Source: Deltaproteobacteria bacterium HGW-Deltaproteobacteria-12 (lineage in GTDB: Bacteria; Desulfobacterota; Syntrophia; Syntrophales; Smithellaceae). Taken from it: a DNA stretch of 46,333 nt. The translations under genes were made by a program, and so were the position numbers. The notes under the pieces are model-generated. The model was not told the DNA's origin and ran no database searches. It worked only from the letters and a program-made list of their open reading frames with translations. The DNA is taken from the NCBI GenBank assembly GCA_002840565.1, contig PHBK01000013.1, positions 1-46,333 of the forward strand, written 5' to 3'. Shown in pieces: positions 8,916-17,114 of this stretch (position 1 is the first letter of the stretch; every line of letters begins with the position of its first letter).

Positions 8916-9071
8916 ATGCTAAGAATTCTGCTGGTCGAACAGGATATCGGGTTTGCATTCGATCTTTCCACCCGCAATTATGTTTTGTCTCAGGGCAAGC
9001 TCATTGCCGAGGGGACGCCAAAAGAACTTCTCGCCGATGCAACCATAAGAAAAACATATCTTGGTCTATAA
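8916..9071 (+). pseudogene. C-terminal remnant of a LivF-type ABC ATPase
   Basis: The frame from ATG 8916 encodes 51 residues (stop TAA 9069-9071). It matches the last part of a LivF ATPase: ILLVEQDIGFAFDLSTR corresponds to the H-loop helix of LivF (compare ILLVEQNVNMAL in the gene at 2384), and NYVLSQGKLIAEGTPKELL and IRKTYLGL to the C-terminal strand and end. Walker A, signature and Walker B are missing and nothing upstream in any frame restores them. There is no ribosome-binding site, so this is most likely the tail of a decayed or deleted transporter gene. Unlike the three intact LivF proteins here it ends at YLGL without a basic tail, so it is not a recent copy of them. Confidence 0.75.
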
Positions 9072-9111
9072 GCCCAAAAAACGCCGCGGCACAACGGGAA
9101 GTGCTCAATAT

Positions 9112-9140
9112 TTGACAAAGTTCTTCAGGTGGCCTATAGA
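9112..9140 (+). promoter_or_regulatory. Sigma-70-type promoter abutting the thiolase-like gene
   Basis: TTGACA (9112-9117) and TATAGA (9135-9140) with a 17-bp spacer form a near-consensus promoter. Transcription would begin around 9147, essentially at the ATG at 9148, which itself has no convincing ribosome-binding site. Confidence 0.55.
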
Positions 9141-9147
9141 ATCTTCC

Positions 9148-10767
9148 ATGATCAGAGGAAACAAAGCAACGCCGGTGCTGGTTGGCGCCGCCCAATATAC
9201 CCAGCCGAAAAATGCTGCTCCTGCGCTCGATCCGCTGGGACTCATGATCAGGGTCGGCCGAGCGGCGTTGGCCGATGCCGGCAGCACCGGCCTGGCGGCG
9301 CTGGTTGATACCGTATGTGTGGTCAATAGTTTTTCCCGCGATGATGAAAGAGCTCCTCAGGCGCTGGCGGCGGCATTGGGCCTCCGGCCGCGGGAGTCCA
9401 TCTATTCGGCGATCGGCGGTAATTCACCCCAGAAACTGGTCAACCGTTTTGCCCGGGATATTGCCGCAGGCAGAAGAAGAGCGGTATTGATCTCCGGTGC
9501 GGAAGCCGTTTATGCACTGTATCGGGCGTCACGCGGAAAAACAACCCTCAATTGGCCGGACAACATAACCCTTCAGCAACTGAAAGCGCATAATCTGCCG
9601 ATCAATTTTGACACCATGCTTCGTCTGGGTTGCGACCATGAAAAGGAAATACTCGAAGCACAGGGCGATGAGTACGAAGAACCCAACAACAGGATCGAAA
9701 AAGCCTACGATCTTTTCCTGCCCCAATATATGTATCCTTTCTTTGAAACCGCCCTGCGCAACCTGGCCGGCAGAACGCCGGAAGAACACCGTCTCTATAT
9801 GGGCAGGCGCTATGAACGCCTTTCCCGGATTGCATCTTTGAATCCCTATGCCTGGAACCGGAAGGAACTATCGGCCGAGGAAATTTCGCAGCCCTCATCG
9901 CATAACCGTTTTGTGGTCTATCCCTACACCCTCCGCATGATGTCCAACATCAATGTGGATCAGGCGGCGGCGGTGATTATGACCGGCGCGGACGATGCTG
10001 GAGCGCTGGGCATCGAAAGTTCAAAATGGGTTTATCCCATGGGTGGCGCGGAATTGAATAATATCTGGCATGTCACCCAAAGGCCGCGACTTGATGATTC
10101 GCCGGCGATTACGGAAGCGTCCCGCTTAGCATTGCGTCAGGCGGGCTTGTCTCTGGGCGATATCGGGGTATTTGATTTGTACAGCTGCTTTCCTTCGGCC
10201 GCGGAGATTTCCCGCCGCGCGATCGGCATTGAGGAAAATGATCCCCGTGATTTATCAGTGACAGGAGGACTGGCTTTTTTTGGCGGTCCCGGGAACAATT
10301 ATTCCCTGCACGCCATCGTTTCCAGCATGGAGCGGATCCGCCGGGATCGTCGCTTAAAAGCGATGGTCACGGCTAACGGCTGGTACAACTCCAAGCATGC
10401 CATTGGTATATATGGTGCGGAGCCTCCGGATCACCCTTGGGAGGATAAAGACTTCTCGGCAATCCAGAAAGCAATTGATGCCGCAGCCTTGCCCGAGCCT
10501 ATGGAACATGCGGACGGCCCTTTAACTGTTGAGGCCTATTCTATTCGCTATGATGCGACCGGGAATCCGGAGCGTGTAACCGTCATTGGACGCCTGCCCA
10601 ACGGCTGCCGTGCACTGGCCGATGTTCAGGCAGAGGCTCGGGAACTCAAAAAGATCGAAAAGGTAAATCTGGCTGGAAAGACGGGTGCAGCAAAATATAG
10701 CTGGCTGGCAGGCCGCAATTACGTGGTATTTGATCCTTCACTGCAGCATGGAATATCGGCCACATAA
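9148..10767 (+). CDS. Thiolase-like protein without the nucleophilic cysteine (TLP1/acetyl-CoA acetyltransferase-like)
   Basis: A 540-residue member of the thiolase superfamily. The body is thiolase-like, with PVLVGAAQYTQ at the N-terminus, a core helix GGNSPQKLVNRFARDIAAG, the DLYSCFPSAAEI segment and the TGGLAFFGGPGNNYSLH loop. The position that holds the acyl-accepting cysteine in true thiolases is Gly/Asn (GGNSP, residues 90-94). The last ~90 residues (LTVEAYSIRYDATGNPERVTVIGRL) resemble the extra C-terminal domain known from mycobacterial TLP1-type proteins. Without the cysteine, Claisen thiolysis by the usual route is unlikely; an aldolase-like or CoA-ester-binding role is possible. An in-frame extension to TTG 9061 overlaps the ABC remnant and lacks thiolase similarity, so ATG 9148 is preferred, with a promoter immediately upstream. 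Confidence 0.8.
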   Translation: MIRGNKATPVLVGAAQYTQPKNAAPALDPLGLMIRVGRAALADAGSTGLAALVDTVCVVNSFSRDDERAPQALAAALGLRPRESIYSAIGGNSPQKLVNRFARDIAAGRRRAVLISGAEAVYALYRASRGKTTLNWPDNITLQQLKAHNLPINFDTMLRLGCDHEKEILEAQGDEYEEPNNRIEKAYDLFLPQYMYPFFETALRNLAGRTPEEHRLYMGRRYERLSRIASLNPYAWNRKELSAEEISQPSSHNRFVVYPYTLRMMSNINVDQAAAVIMTGADDAGALGIESSKWVYPMGGAELNNIWHVTQRPRLDDSPAITEASRLALRQAGLSLGDIGVFDLYSCFPSAAEISRRAIGIEENDPRDLSVTGGLAFFGGPGNNYSLHAIVSSMERIRRDRRLKAMVTANGWYNSKHAIGIYGAEPPDHPWEDKDFSAIQKAIDAAALPEPMEHADGPLTVEAYSIRYDATGNPERVTVIGRLPNGCRALADVQAEARELKKIEKVNLAGKTGAAKYSWLAGRNYVVFDPSLQHGISAT

Positions 10768-10999
10768 ACAATAGTCATCGATGACTTCCCGCCTCTTGCT
10801 GGTTCTCTTGCAACATGTTCATTTCCATCTCCCGCAAGTCAATCAAATACCTCCCTGCCCGGCATTTCATGTTTGATAACTTATTGAATTTACTTTTATA
10901 ATATCGAAATTTATAAGTAGGGTTAAGACGGCTGAAATTCTTAAATAATCCTTGACATTAAAGAAATATTAAGGTACTGCAACAGCAAGTTATAACCGG

Positions 11000-11016
11000 C
11001 GGTCATACAATGACCG
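11000..11016. promoter_or_regulatory. Candidate operator palindrome
   Basis: CGGTCAT-ACA-ATGACCG is a perfect 7-bp inverted repeat with a 3-bp centre (17 bp). Its size and TGACCG half-site core suit a TetR-family dimer such as those controlling acyl-CoA metabolism. The assignment rests on shape and position upstream of an acyl-CoA dehydrogenase operon only. Confidence 0.4.
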
Positions 11017-11043
11017 ATGTTCAAAAAAGTTCCAATAGAATCA

Positions 11044-11061
11044 TTTTGGAGTAATCCAAAA
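11044..11061. promoter_or_regulatory. Second candidate operator palindrome
   Basis: TTTTGGA-GTAA-TCCAAAA is a perfect 7-bp inverted repeat with a 4-bp centre. It lies 27 bp after the first palindrome and has a different half-site. It could be a binding site or a small hairpin in the leader. Confidence 0.3.
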
Positions 11062-11287
11062 CAAAGCCCAAATTTTTCACCTGACGACGAGTATGGTTAT
11101 TAAAAATAACCGCGTAAAAATCGGGAAATGTTTTGAGTTGATAGGAACAGAGCAGTCCGCATTTCCTTTATCCTTTAAGGATGAATTTTTTTCGGCCAAA
11201 AGATTTTATCTCTGCGGCGCTTTTTCAGCAGATGGACGAAAATATCTAAACACAAATCTACATCAAATCCATATTTAGGAGGTATAT

Positions 11288-13153
11288 ATGAGTAACGGGT
11301 TAGTGAATACCAGGGATCAGCAGTTTATTCTTTTTGAGCAGCTCGGTATCGAGAAGCTGTTTGCAACGGAGAAGTTCAAGGATTTTTCCAAAGATGACGT
11401 GTTGATGATGCAGAACGAGGCCGAGAAAATGGCCATCAACGTCATCCTTCCCACCTATACGGAAGGAGACAAGGAAGCCTGCCACCTGAAGGACGGCAAT
11501 GTATCGACACCGAAGCTCTTCAAGGATGCCTTTGCAAAATTCAAGGAAGGCGGGTGGATGTGCCCCATGAAATCGCCGGAAGTCGGCGGACAGGGAATGC
11601 CGATCATAATGAATACGGCCTACCTGGAATTATTTTCCGCCGCCAATATCGCTTTTTGCATGTACGGCGGTCTCACCATCGGCGCAGCCGGCCTGATCGA
11701 GGCGTTCGGAACGGAAGAGCAGAAGAACACGTATATGTACAAAATGTATTCCGGCGAATGGTGCGGCACCATGTGCCTGACCGAACCGGGCGCCGGCTCT
11801 GATGTCGGAGCATTGAAAACAACAGCCAAGAAGCTGCCGGACGGCACCTACAGCATTACGGGAACCAAGTGCTTCATTTCGGCCGGCGACCACGATTTAG
11901 CGCCGAACATTATTCATCCCGTCCTGGCCCGAATCGAAGGTGATCCTCCCGGAACAAGCGGGATCTCCATTTTCATAGTTCCCAAGTATAAAGTCAATAA
12001 GGACGGTAGCTTAGGCAAATTGAACGACGTTCATACCGGCAACGTGGAACACAAGATGGGCCTCAAGGGGAACGCCACCTGTACGCTGAATTTCGGCGAC
12101 GAAGGCAAGTGTGTCGGCGAACTTCTCGGCAAGGAAAGGGAAGGCCTGAAAGTCATGTTCAAAATGATGAACGAAGCCCGTCTCGAAGTCGGCATGCAGG
12201 GTCTGTCGCATGGCTCCGCCGCTTACGAGCACGCAGTTCAGTACGCCAAGGAAAGAATCCAGAGCACTCCGGTATGGGAAATGAAAAACCCGGAGGCCAA
12301 GGCCGTTGCCATCATTCAGCATCCGGATGTTCGCAGGGATCTGATGTTCATGAAATGCTACGTGGAAGGCATTCGCGCGCTGAATTACTTTGCGGCTTAC
12401 TGCATGGATATGGCCGAAACAGCAGCAACGCCGGAAGAACATGATAAATGGCACGGTTTCGTGGAACTGCTCACGCCGCTGTGCAAGGCCTTTTCCTCCG
12501 ACCGCGGATTCGAAATTTGCAATAAGGCTATCGACATATACGGCGGTTACGGCTACTGCCAGGAATATCCTGTCGAGCAATATCTGCGGGATTGCAAAAT
12601 CGCCTGCATTTATGAAGGAACAAACGGCATCCAGTCGCTCGATCTGGTGGGAAGAAAGCTGGGTCAGCGCAAGGGCGCCAACATGATGGCCATGATGGGC
12701 GAAATCGGTGGAACTATCGCCAAAGCCAAGGCCATTGAAGACCTCAAAAAGTATGCCGTGAAGCTGGAAGAGGCATTCAACGCCGTGGTGGAACTGACCA
12801 TGGTAATGGCCGGTCTCGGCAAGAGCGGCAATTTCCTTGTACCTATTCTGTATGCCTCTTCGTTCCTCGATATTTTTGGTGATTTGCTGATGGGTCATTT
12901 TCTCCTGCAGGCCGCGTGCATTTCCGACGAAAAGCTCAAAGCCATATATCAGGAAAAAGGCGCCGAGGATTCCAAGGGTAAACAGCGCGGATTGGTCCGC
13001 ACCGATGCCGACGTGGCTTTCTATGCCGGAAAGGTCGCCTCGGCGAAATTCTTCGCAACGGAAATTCTCCCGACTGTTAAGAGTCGCTGCGAAGTCATCA
13101 AGACCGGTGACAAGATTGCCCTGGAAATAGCAGACGAATCTTTTGCCATTTAA
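11288..13153 (+). CDS. Large acyl-CoA dehydrogenase (FadE5-like, ~600 residues)
   Basis: FAD-dependent introduction of the 2,3-double bond into an acyl-CoA, passing electrons to electron-transfer flavoprotein. At 621 residues it belongs to the long class with an extra C-terminal helical domain. Visible features are the FAD/substrate motif MCLTEPGAGSDVGALKT, the DIYGGYGYCQEYPVEQYLRDCKI segment and the catalytic-glutamate motif YEGTNGIQSLDLVGRKL. The position equivalent to the helix-G glutamate of isovaleryl-CoA dehydrogenase is Ala (NEARLEVG), consistent with use of the YEGT glutamate. The start has AGGAGG 6 nt upstream. With the next two genes it forms a complete beta-oxidation cycle, so straight-chain acyl-CoAs are the likely substrates. 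Confidence 0.92.
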   Translation: MSNGLVNTRDQQFILFEQLGIEKLFATEKFKDFSKDDVLMMQNEAEKMAINVILPTYTEGDKEACHLKDGNVSTPKLFKDAFAKFKEGGWMCPMKSPEVGGQGMPIIMNTAYLELFSAANIAFCMYGGLTIGAAGLIEAFGTEEQKNTYMYKMYSGEWCGTMCLTEPGAGSDVGALKTTAKKLPDGTYSITGTKCFISAGDHDLAPNIIHPVLARIEGDPPGTSGISIFIVPKYKVNKDGSLGKLNDVHTGNVEHKMGLKGNATCTLNFGDEGKCVGELLGKEREGLKVMFKMMNEARLEVGMQGLSHGSAAYEHAVQYAKERIQSTPVWEMKNPEAKAVAIIQHPDVRRDLMFMKCYVEGIRALNYFAAYCMDMAETAATPEEHDKWHGFVELLTPLCKAFSSDRGFEICNKAIDIYGGYGYCQEYPVEQYLRDCKIACIYEGTNGIQSLDLVGRKLGQRKGANMMAMMGEIGGTIAKAKAIEDLKKYAVKLEEAFNAVVELTMVMAGLGKSGNFLVPILYASSFLDIFGDLLMGHFLLQAACISDEKLKAIYQEKGAEDSKGKQRGLVRTDADVAFYAGKVASAKFFATEILPTVKSRCEVIKTGDKIALEIADESFAI

Positions 13154-13252
13154 TGTTGATAAACAATTTATAAATCCGGTGACGGACGCTGCTGCGACCT
13201 TTCATGGCATACAGCAGCGCCGCATCCGGATAATCTCTCTGAGGAGGAAAGT

Positions 13253-15673
13253 ATGTCTTATAAAATTAAAAAAGCAGCTGTTCTGGGAGCAGGCGTTATG
13301 GGCGCCACCATCGCGGCCCATCTGACCAATGCGGGGATCGAGTGCGTTCTTCTGGACATTATTCCCTTTGAACTGACCGATGCCGACAAGGCAAAGGGAC
13401 TCACGGAAAAAAGTCCGGCCTGGAGGAACCGTTTTGCCGCCAACGGCCTGGCCGGTGTTACGAAGGCAAAACCAGCCGCCTTCTTTGCAAAGAAAAACGC
13501 TGCCATGATCACCATCGGCAACCTCGAAGACAATCTGAATATGCTCAAGGATGTCGACTGGGTATGCGAAGTCGTTATTGAAAACGTGAAAATCAAGCAG
13601 GAACTTTTTGCCAAACTCGAAAAGGTCCTCAAGCCGAATTGCATCATCTCCACAAACACTTCCGGCATTCCCATCAAGGACATTTCGGCGAAATTCAGCG
13701 CCAACATGAACGCTCACTTCCTGGGTACCCACTTCTTCAATCCGCCGCGCTACATGAAGCTGCTGGAAATCATTCCCGGCAAGGACACGAAGAAGGAAAT
13801 CGTCGACTATATGGTAAAGTTCTGCGAGGAAGTCCTGGGTAAGGGAGTTGTGGTCTGCAAAGACACTCCTAACTTCATCGGGAACCGCATCGGTATCTTT
13901 GATATTGCCAACATCGTCCATCTGATGGTGGAAAAAGATATGAAGATCGAGGAAATCGACGCGATCTTCGGTAAAGCCATGGGACGTCCGGGCACGGCCG
14001 TTTTCGGCACCATGGATCTTGTCGGTCTTGATACGGGTCATCATGTTATGAAGAACCTTTATGAAGCCGTTCCGGATGACGAAATGAGAGACTTGTTTAT
14101 TCCTTCCGACTTCCTGACGGCCATGATGGAGAAAAAATGGCTGGGCAACAAAACGAAGCAGGGCTTCTACAAGAAAACGAAAGATGAAAAAGGCAAAAAA
14201 CTCAAACTGGTCATTGATTACAAGACCATGGAATACAAACCGTCGCCGAAGGTGCAGTTTGCCTCCGTTTCCGCAGCCAATAAGGTGGAAGGCGGCGTTG
14301 GTGCCCAGATGAAAGCCATCTTCAACGGCAAAGATGCCGCAGCCGAACTTGTTCGCGAATACTTCTGCAACCTATTCATCTATGCAGCAAACCGGGTTCC
14401 CGAGATTTGCGATAAGGTTATGGATATCGACAACACCATGAAGTGGGGCTATAATCAGAAGCTCGGTCCCTTCGAAGCGTGGGATGCCATAGGTGTGAAG
14501 GCATCGGTCGACGTGATGAAGAAGCTGAAAAAGAAAGTCCCCAAAAAGATCGAAGAAATGCTGAAAGCCGGTTGCGAATCCTTCTATGCCAAGAAGGCCG
14601 ACGGTTCATACTACTATGATTTTGCAGCCAAAGGCTATGTGAAGATACAGGAAAATCCGAAAGTCATCTTCCTGCCCTCACTCAAGGAACAGAAAAAGAT
14701 TATCAAGGAAAATGCCAGCGCCAGTCTGGTTGATATCGGCGACGGCGTGGCCTGCCTGGAATTCCACACGAAGATGAACGCCATCGATGACGGTATGGTC
14801 GAGATGATTAAAGCCAGCTGCGACATCGTGGAAAAAGACTTCAAAGGCATGGTGGTTGCCAATCACGATGAACGCGCTTTCTCCGCCGGCGCCAACGTCT
14901 TCAAAGTGCTCATGGCCATTCAGAAAGGTGAATGGGATTTTGTGGAGAACAGCATTGCCGATCTCCAGAACTCCCTCATGAAAATGAAATATCTCTCGAA
15001 GCCTGTAGTCACTGCCCCCGCGGGTATGGCCCTGGGCGGAGGATGTGAAATAGCCATGCACGGTGCACGCTGCCAGCCCTGCGGTGAAACTTACATGGGT
15101 CTGGTGGAAGTGGGTGTCGGTCTTATTCCGGCCGGCGGCGGCTGCAAGGAAACCGCCCTGCGTCTCACCGAAGGCATTCCAACCGGCGCCATTGAAGCCG
15201 GCCTGAATCTCCAGCAATACTTTGCCAAGGGCTTCGAGAACATCGCCACGGCAAAAGTATCTACCAGCGCAGCGGAGGCCATGGATCTGGGCTACATCCG
15301 CAAGACGGAGAATATCAGTCTGGGCCGCGATCAGCAGATCTGGGACGCCAAGCAACTTGTTCTCGGCATGTCGCTGTACTATAAGCCGGGCAGACCGGCA
15401 TTGATTCCTGTTATGGGTGAGAATTTCCGCGGTCTGATCAATGCGGCGCTTTACAACATGCGTTACGGCAATTATGTTTCCGACTACGATGTGCATGTTT
15501 CCAAGAAGATCGCCTATATATTGTCGGGCGGGGACTGTGCCGAAGGAACGTATGTCACTGAACAGGAGCTGCTGGATCTGGAAAGAGAGGCCTTCCTGAG
15601 CCTTTGCGGCGAACAGAAAACCCAGGATCGCATCATGCACATGTTGTCAACAGGCAAGCCCCTGCGCAACTAA
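13253..15673 (+). CDS. 3-hydroxyacyl-CoA dehydrogenase/enoyl-CoA hydratase fusion (FadN-like domain order)
   Basis: Bifunctional beta-oxidation enzyme of 806 residues that hydrates 2-enoyl-CoA and oxidises the resulting 3-hydroxyacyl-CoA with NAD. The dehydrogenase comes first: Rossmann motif VLGAGVMGATIAAHL at residues 10-24 and catalytic-His region GTHFFNPPRYMKLLEIIPG. The hydratase is at the C-terminus, with GGGCEIAMHGAR and GLVEVGVGLIPAGGG carrying both expected glutamates. This order (dehydrogenase then hydratase) is that of Bacillus FadN and opposite to FadB/FadJ and to the second multifunctional enzyme at 32140. The start has GAGGAGGAA 5 nt upstream. It lies between an acyl-CoA dehydrogenase and a true thiolase. 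Confidence 0.92.
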   Translation: MSYKIKKAAVLGAGVMGATIAAHLTNAGIECVLLDIIPFELTDADKAKGLTEKSPAWRNRFAANGLAGVTKAKPAAFFAKKNAAMITIGNLEDNLNMLKDVDWVCEVVIENVKIKQELFAKLEKVLKPNCIISTNTSGIPIKDISAKFSANMNAHFLGTHFFNPPRYMKLLEIIPGKDTKKEIVDYMVKFCEEVLGKGVVVCKDTPNFIGNRIGIFDIANIVHLMVEKDMKIEEIDAIFGKAMGRPGTAVFGTMDLVGLDTGHHVMKNLYEAVPDDEMRDLFIPSDFLTAMMEKKWLGNKTKQGFYKKTKDEKGKKLKLVIDYKTMEYKPSPKVQFASVSAANKVEGGVGAQMKAIFNGKDAAAELVREYFCNLFIYAANRVPEICDKVMDIDNTMKWGYNQKLGPFEAWDAIGVKASVDVMKKLKKKVPKKIEEMLKAGCESFYAKKADGSYYYDFAAKGYVKIQENPKVIFLPSLKEQKKIIKENASASLVDIGDGVACLEFHTKMNAIDDGMVEMIKASCDIVEKDFKGMVVANHDERAFSAGANVFKVLMAIQKGEWDFVENSIADLQNSLMKMKYLSKPVVTAPAGMALGGGCEIAMHGARCQPCGETYMGLVEVGVGLIPAGGGCKETALRLTEGIPTGAIEAGLNLQQYFAKGFENIATAKVSTSAAEAMDLGYIRKTENISLGRDQQIWDAKQLVLGMSLYYKPGRPALIPVMGENFRGLINAALYNMRYGNYVSDYDVHVSKKIAYILSGGDCAEGTYVTEQELLDLEREAFLSLCGEQKTQDRIMHMLSTGKPLRN

Positions 15674-15689
15674 CTATCTATCACTGACA

Positions 15690-15717
15690 GGATACCGGCT
15701 CCGCATGGCCGGTATCC
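15690..15717 (+). repeat. Intercistronic hairpin between hydratase/dehydrogenase and thiolase genes
   Basis: GGATACCGGC (15690-15699) pairs perfectly with GCCGGTATCC (15708-15717) around an 8-nt loop. There is no T-tract, and the thiolase Shine-Dalgarno follows about 12 nt later. This is compatible with an mRNA-processing or stabilising structure. Confidence 0.55.
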
Positions 15718-15739
15718 CTTACATATAAGGAGGAAAATC

Positions 15740-16930
15740 ATGAGAGAAGCTGTTATTATCGACGCCGTCAGAAGTGCCGGTGGACGTTCAAAAAGAGGCG
15801 GTCTTGCCGCAACCCGAGCGGATGAAATCGGCATCCAGGTTATCAAAGGCCTGATGGCCAGAGTGCCCCAACTGAACCCCGCAGATGTAGACGATGTGAT
15901 TTGCGGTAACTCCTTTCCGGAAGGGGAGCAGGGCATGCAGATAGGAAGGATTATTGCTGTCGGCGCCGGTTTGCCTATATCTACTTCCGGTATGACCATC
16001 AACCGTTTCTGCTCTTCGGGAGTGCAATCCATCGCCGATGCCACGGCCAAGGTCAGTATGGGCTGGTCCGATGTCATCATCGCCGGCGGAGTGGAATCCA
16101 TGTCCCACATCCCTATGGGCGGTTCTATCATGCGCCCCAACGTCGACTGGCCCGCTGATGGTCCCTGGGTATACATCTCCATGGGTTTAACGGCGGAAAA
16201 TATCGCGGCTGACTATAAAATATCCCGGGAAGACATGGACGCCATGGGTATGGAGAGCAACCGCCGGGCTTTTGAGGCGATCAAGGCCGGGAAGTTCAAG
16301 GATGAAATCATTCCCATCAATGCCTACAAATACAAGGTCACCAAAAGCGGCAAACGCATCCGCGAAACATTCGTTTTCGATACGGATGACGGCGTGAGAT
16401 GGCCGGTGACGCTGGCGGACATGGCCAAGCTGAAATCTCCCTTCAAGGCCGGCGGGAACTGTACAGCCGCCAACTCGTCTCAGACAACGGACGGCGCCGG
16501 TTTCGCCCTGATCATGACGGCGGAGAAAGCCAAAGCCATCGGCGTGAAACCTCTGGCGAAACTGACGAACTTTGCCGTGGCGGGCTGCAGAGCCGAGGAG
16601 ATGGGTGTGGGCCCCAAGTACGCCATTCCCAAGGTTCTGAAGCAGGCGGGACTGACGACCAAGGATATCGATCTTTGGGAGATCAACGAAGCCTTTGCCT
16701 CTCAGGCGCTTTATTGCATCCGCGAGATTGGCATTGAAGACAGGCTTAAAGCCGGCGACATCAACCCCAACGGCGGCGCCATTGCTCTGGGTCATCCTCT
16801 GGGAGCCTCGGGCGCCAAGCTGACCGCTCAGCTCCTTCATGAAATGAAGCGGCGCAAGGCAAAACGCGGCATCGTCTCCATGTGCATCGGCGGCGGTATG
16901 GGCGCGGCGGCGATTTTTGAGCTGGTCTAG
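15740..16930 (+). CDS. fadA: Acetyl-CoA acyltransferase (3-ketoacyl-CoA thiolase)
   Basis: Cleaves 3-ketoacyl-CoA with CoA to acetyl-CoA and a shortened acyl-CoA. The 396-residue protein carries a complete thiolase active site: nucleophile C91 in NRFCSSGVQS, the NEAF motif in EINEAFASQAL, the base GHPLGASGAKL, and the second cysteine in MCIGGGMGAA. This contrasts with the two cysteine-less thiolase-like proteins at 9148 and 28805, so this gene is the probable true thiolase of the island. AAGGAGGAAAA lies just upstream of the ATG. It is the last gene of the 11288-16930 operon and is followed by a good terminator. Confidence 0.94.
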   Translation: MREAVIIDAVRSAGGRSKRGGLAATRADEIGIQVIKGLMARVPQLNPADVDDVICGNSFPEGEQGMQIGRIIAVGAGLPISTSGMTINRFCSSGVQSIADATAKVSMGWSDVIIAGGVESMSHIPMGGSIMRPNVDWPADGPWVYISMGLTAENIAADYKISREDMDAMGMESNRRAFEAIKAGKFKDEIIPINAYKYKVTKSGKRIRETFVFDTDDGVRWPVTLADMAKLKSPFKAGGNCTAANSSQTTDGAGFALIMTAEKAKAIGVKPLAKLTNFAVAGCRAEEMGVGPKYAIPKVLKQAGLTTKDIDLWEINEAFASQALYCIREIGIEDRLKAGDINPNGGAIALGHPLGASGAKLTAQLLHEMKRRKAKRGIVSMCIGGGMGAAAIFELV

Positions 16931-16956
16931 AGAATTCTAAAGCATGATTGTTACAA

Positions 16957-16997
16957 GGGCTGCGGCGCTTTATTTCTGAGGTGCCGCAGCCTTTTTT
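16957..16997 (+). terminator. Intrinsic terminator of the beta-oxidation operon
   Basis: GGCTGCGGCGC (16958-16968) pairs with GTGCCGCAGCC (16981-16991), 11 pairs with one G-U, and is followed by six T residues (16992-16997). It may also serve the minus-strand gene ending at 17115. Confidence 0.85.
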
Positions 16998-17114
16998 CAA
17001 TTTCAGCAGCGGCCTTGATAAGTTGATGAAACTGCCCGGCCTCCGTCAATGAACTTCCTGCCGGACAGCGAGTACTTCAGGCAACAGTTTTTTTCAGGGA
17101 TTAACGAGCAGTTC

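Larger units (their letters stand above)
10768..11287. other. 520-bp intergenic region with two palindromes
   Basis: No convincing gene: a 61-codon frame at 11093-11278 has no recognisable features or good ribosome-binding site. The region is AT-rich and holds a TTGACA at 10952 without a good -10 box, and two perfect short palindromes annotated separately. A GG-N10-GC match at 11216-11229 has a poor -12 element. The regulatory region of the beta-oxidation operon most likely lies here. Confidence 0.6.

Noticed and set aside
8867..9115. 82-codon plus-strand frame overlapping the LivF remnant
   Set aside because: It is in a different frame from the clear LivF-like remnant and reads as low-complexity, cysteine/serine-rich sequence.
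11214..11230. GG-N10-GC element upstream of the large acyl-CoA dehydrogenase as a third sigma-54 promoter
   Set aside because: The -12 element reads CAGCA instead of TTGCA, and no enhancer repeat like those at 17633 and 25121 is present.
11093..11278. 61-codon plus-strand frame before the large acyl-CoA dehydrogenase
   Set aside because: It has no good ribosome-binding site and no recognisable motif, and it lies in an AT-rich control region; it is probably chance.
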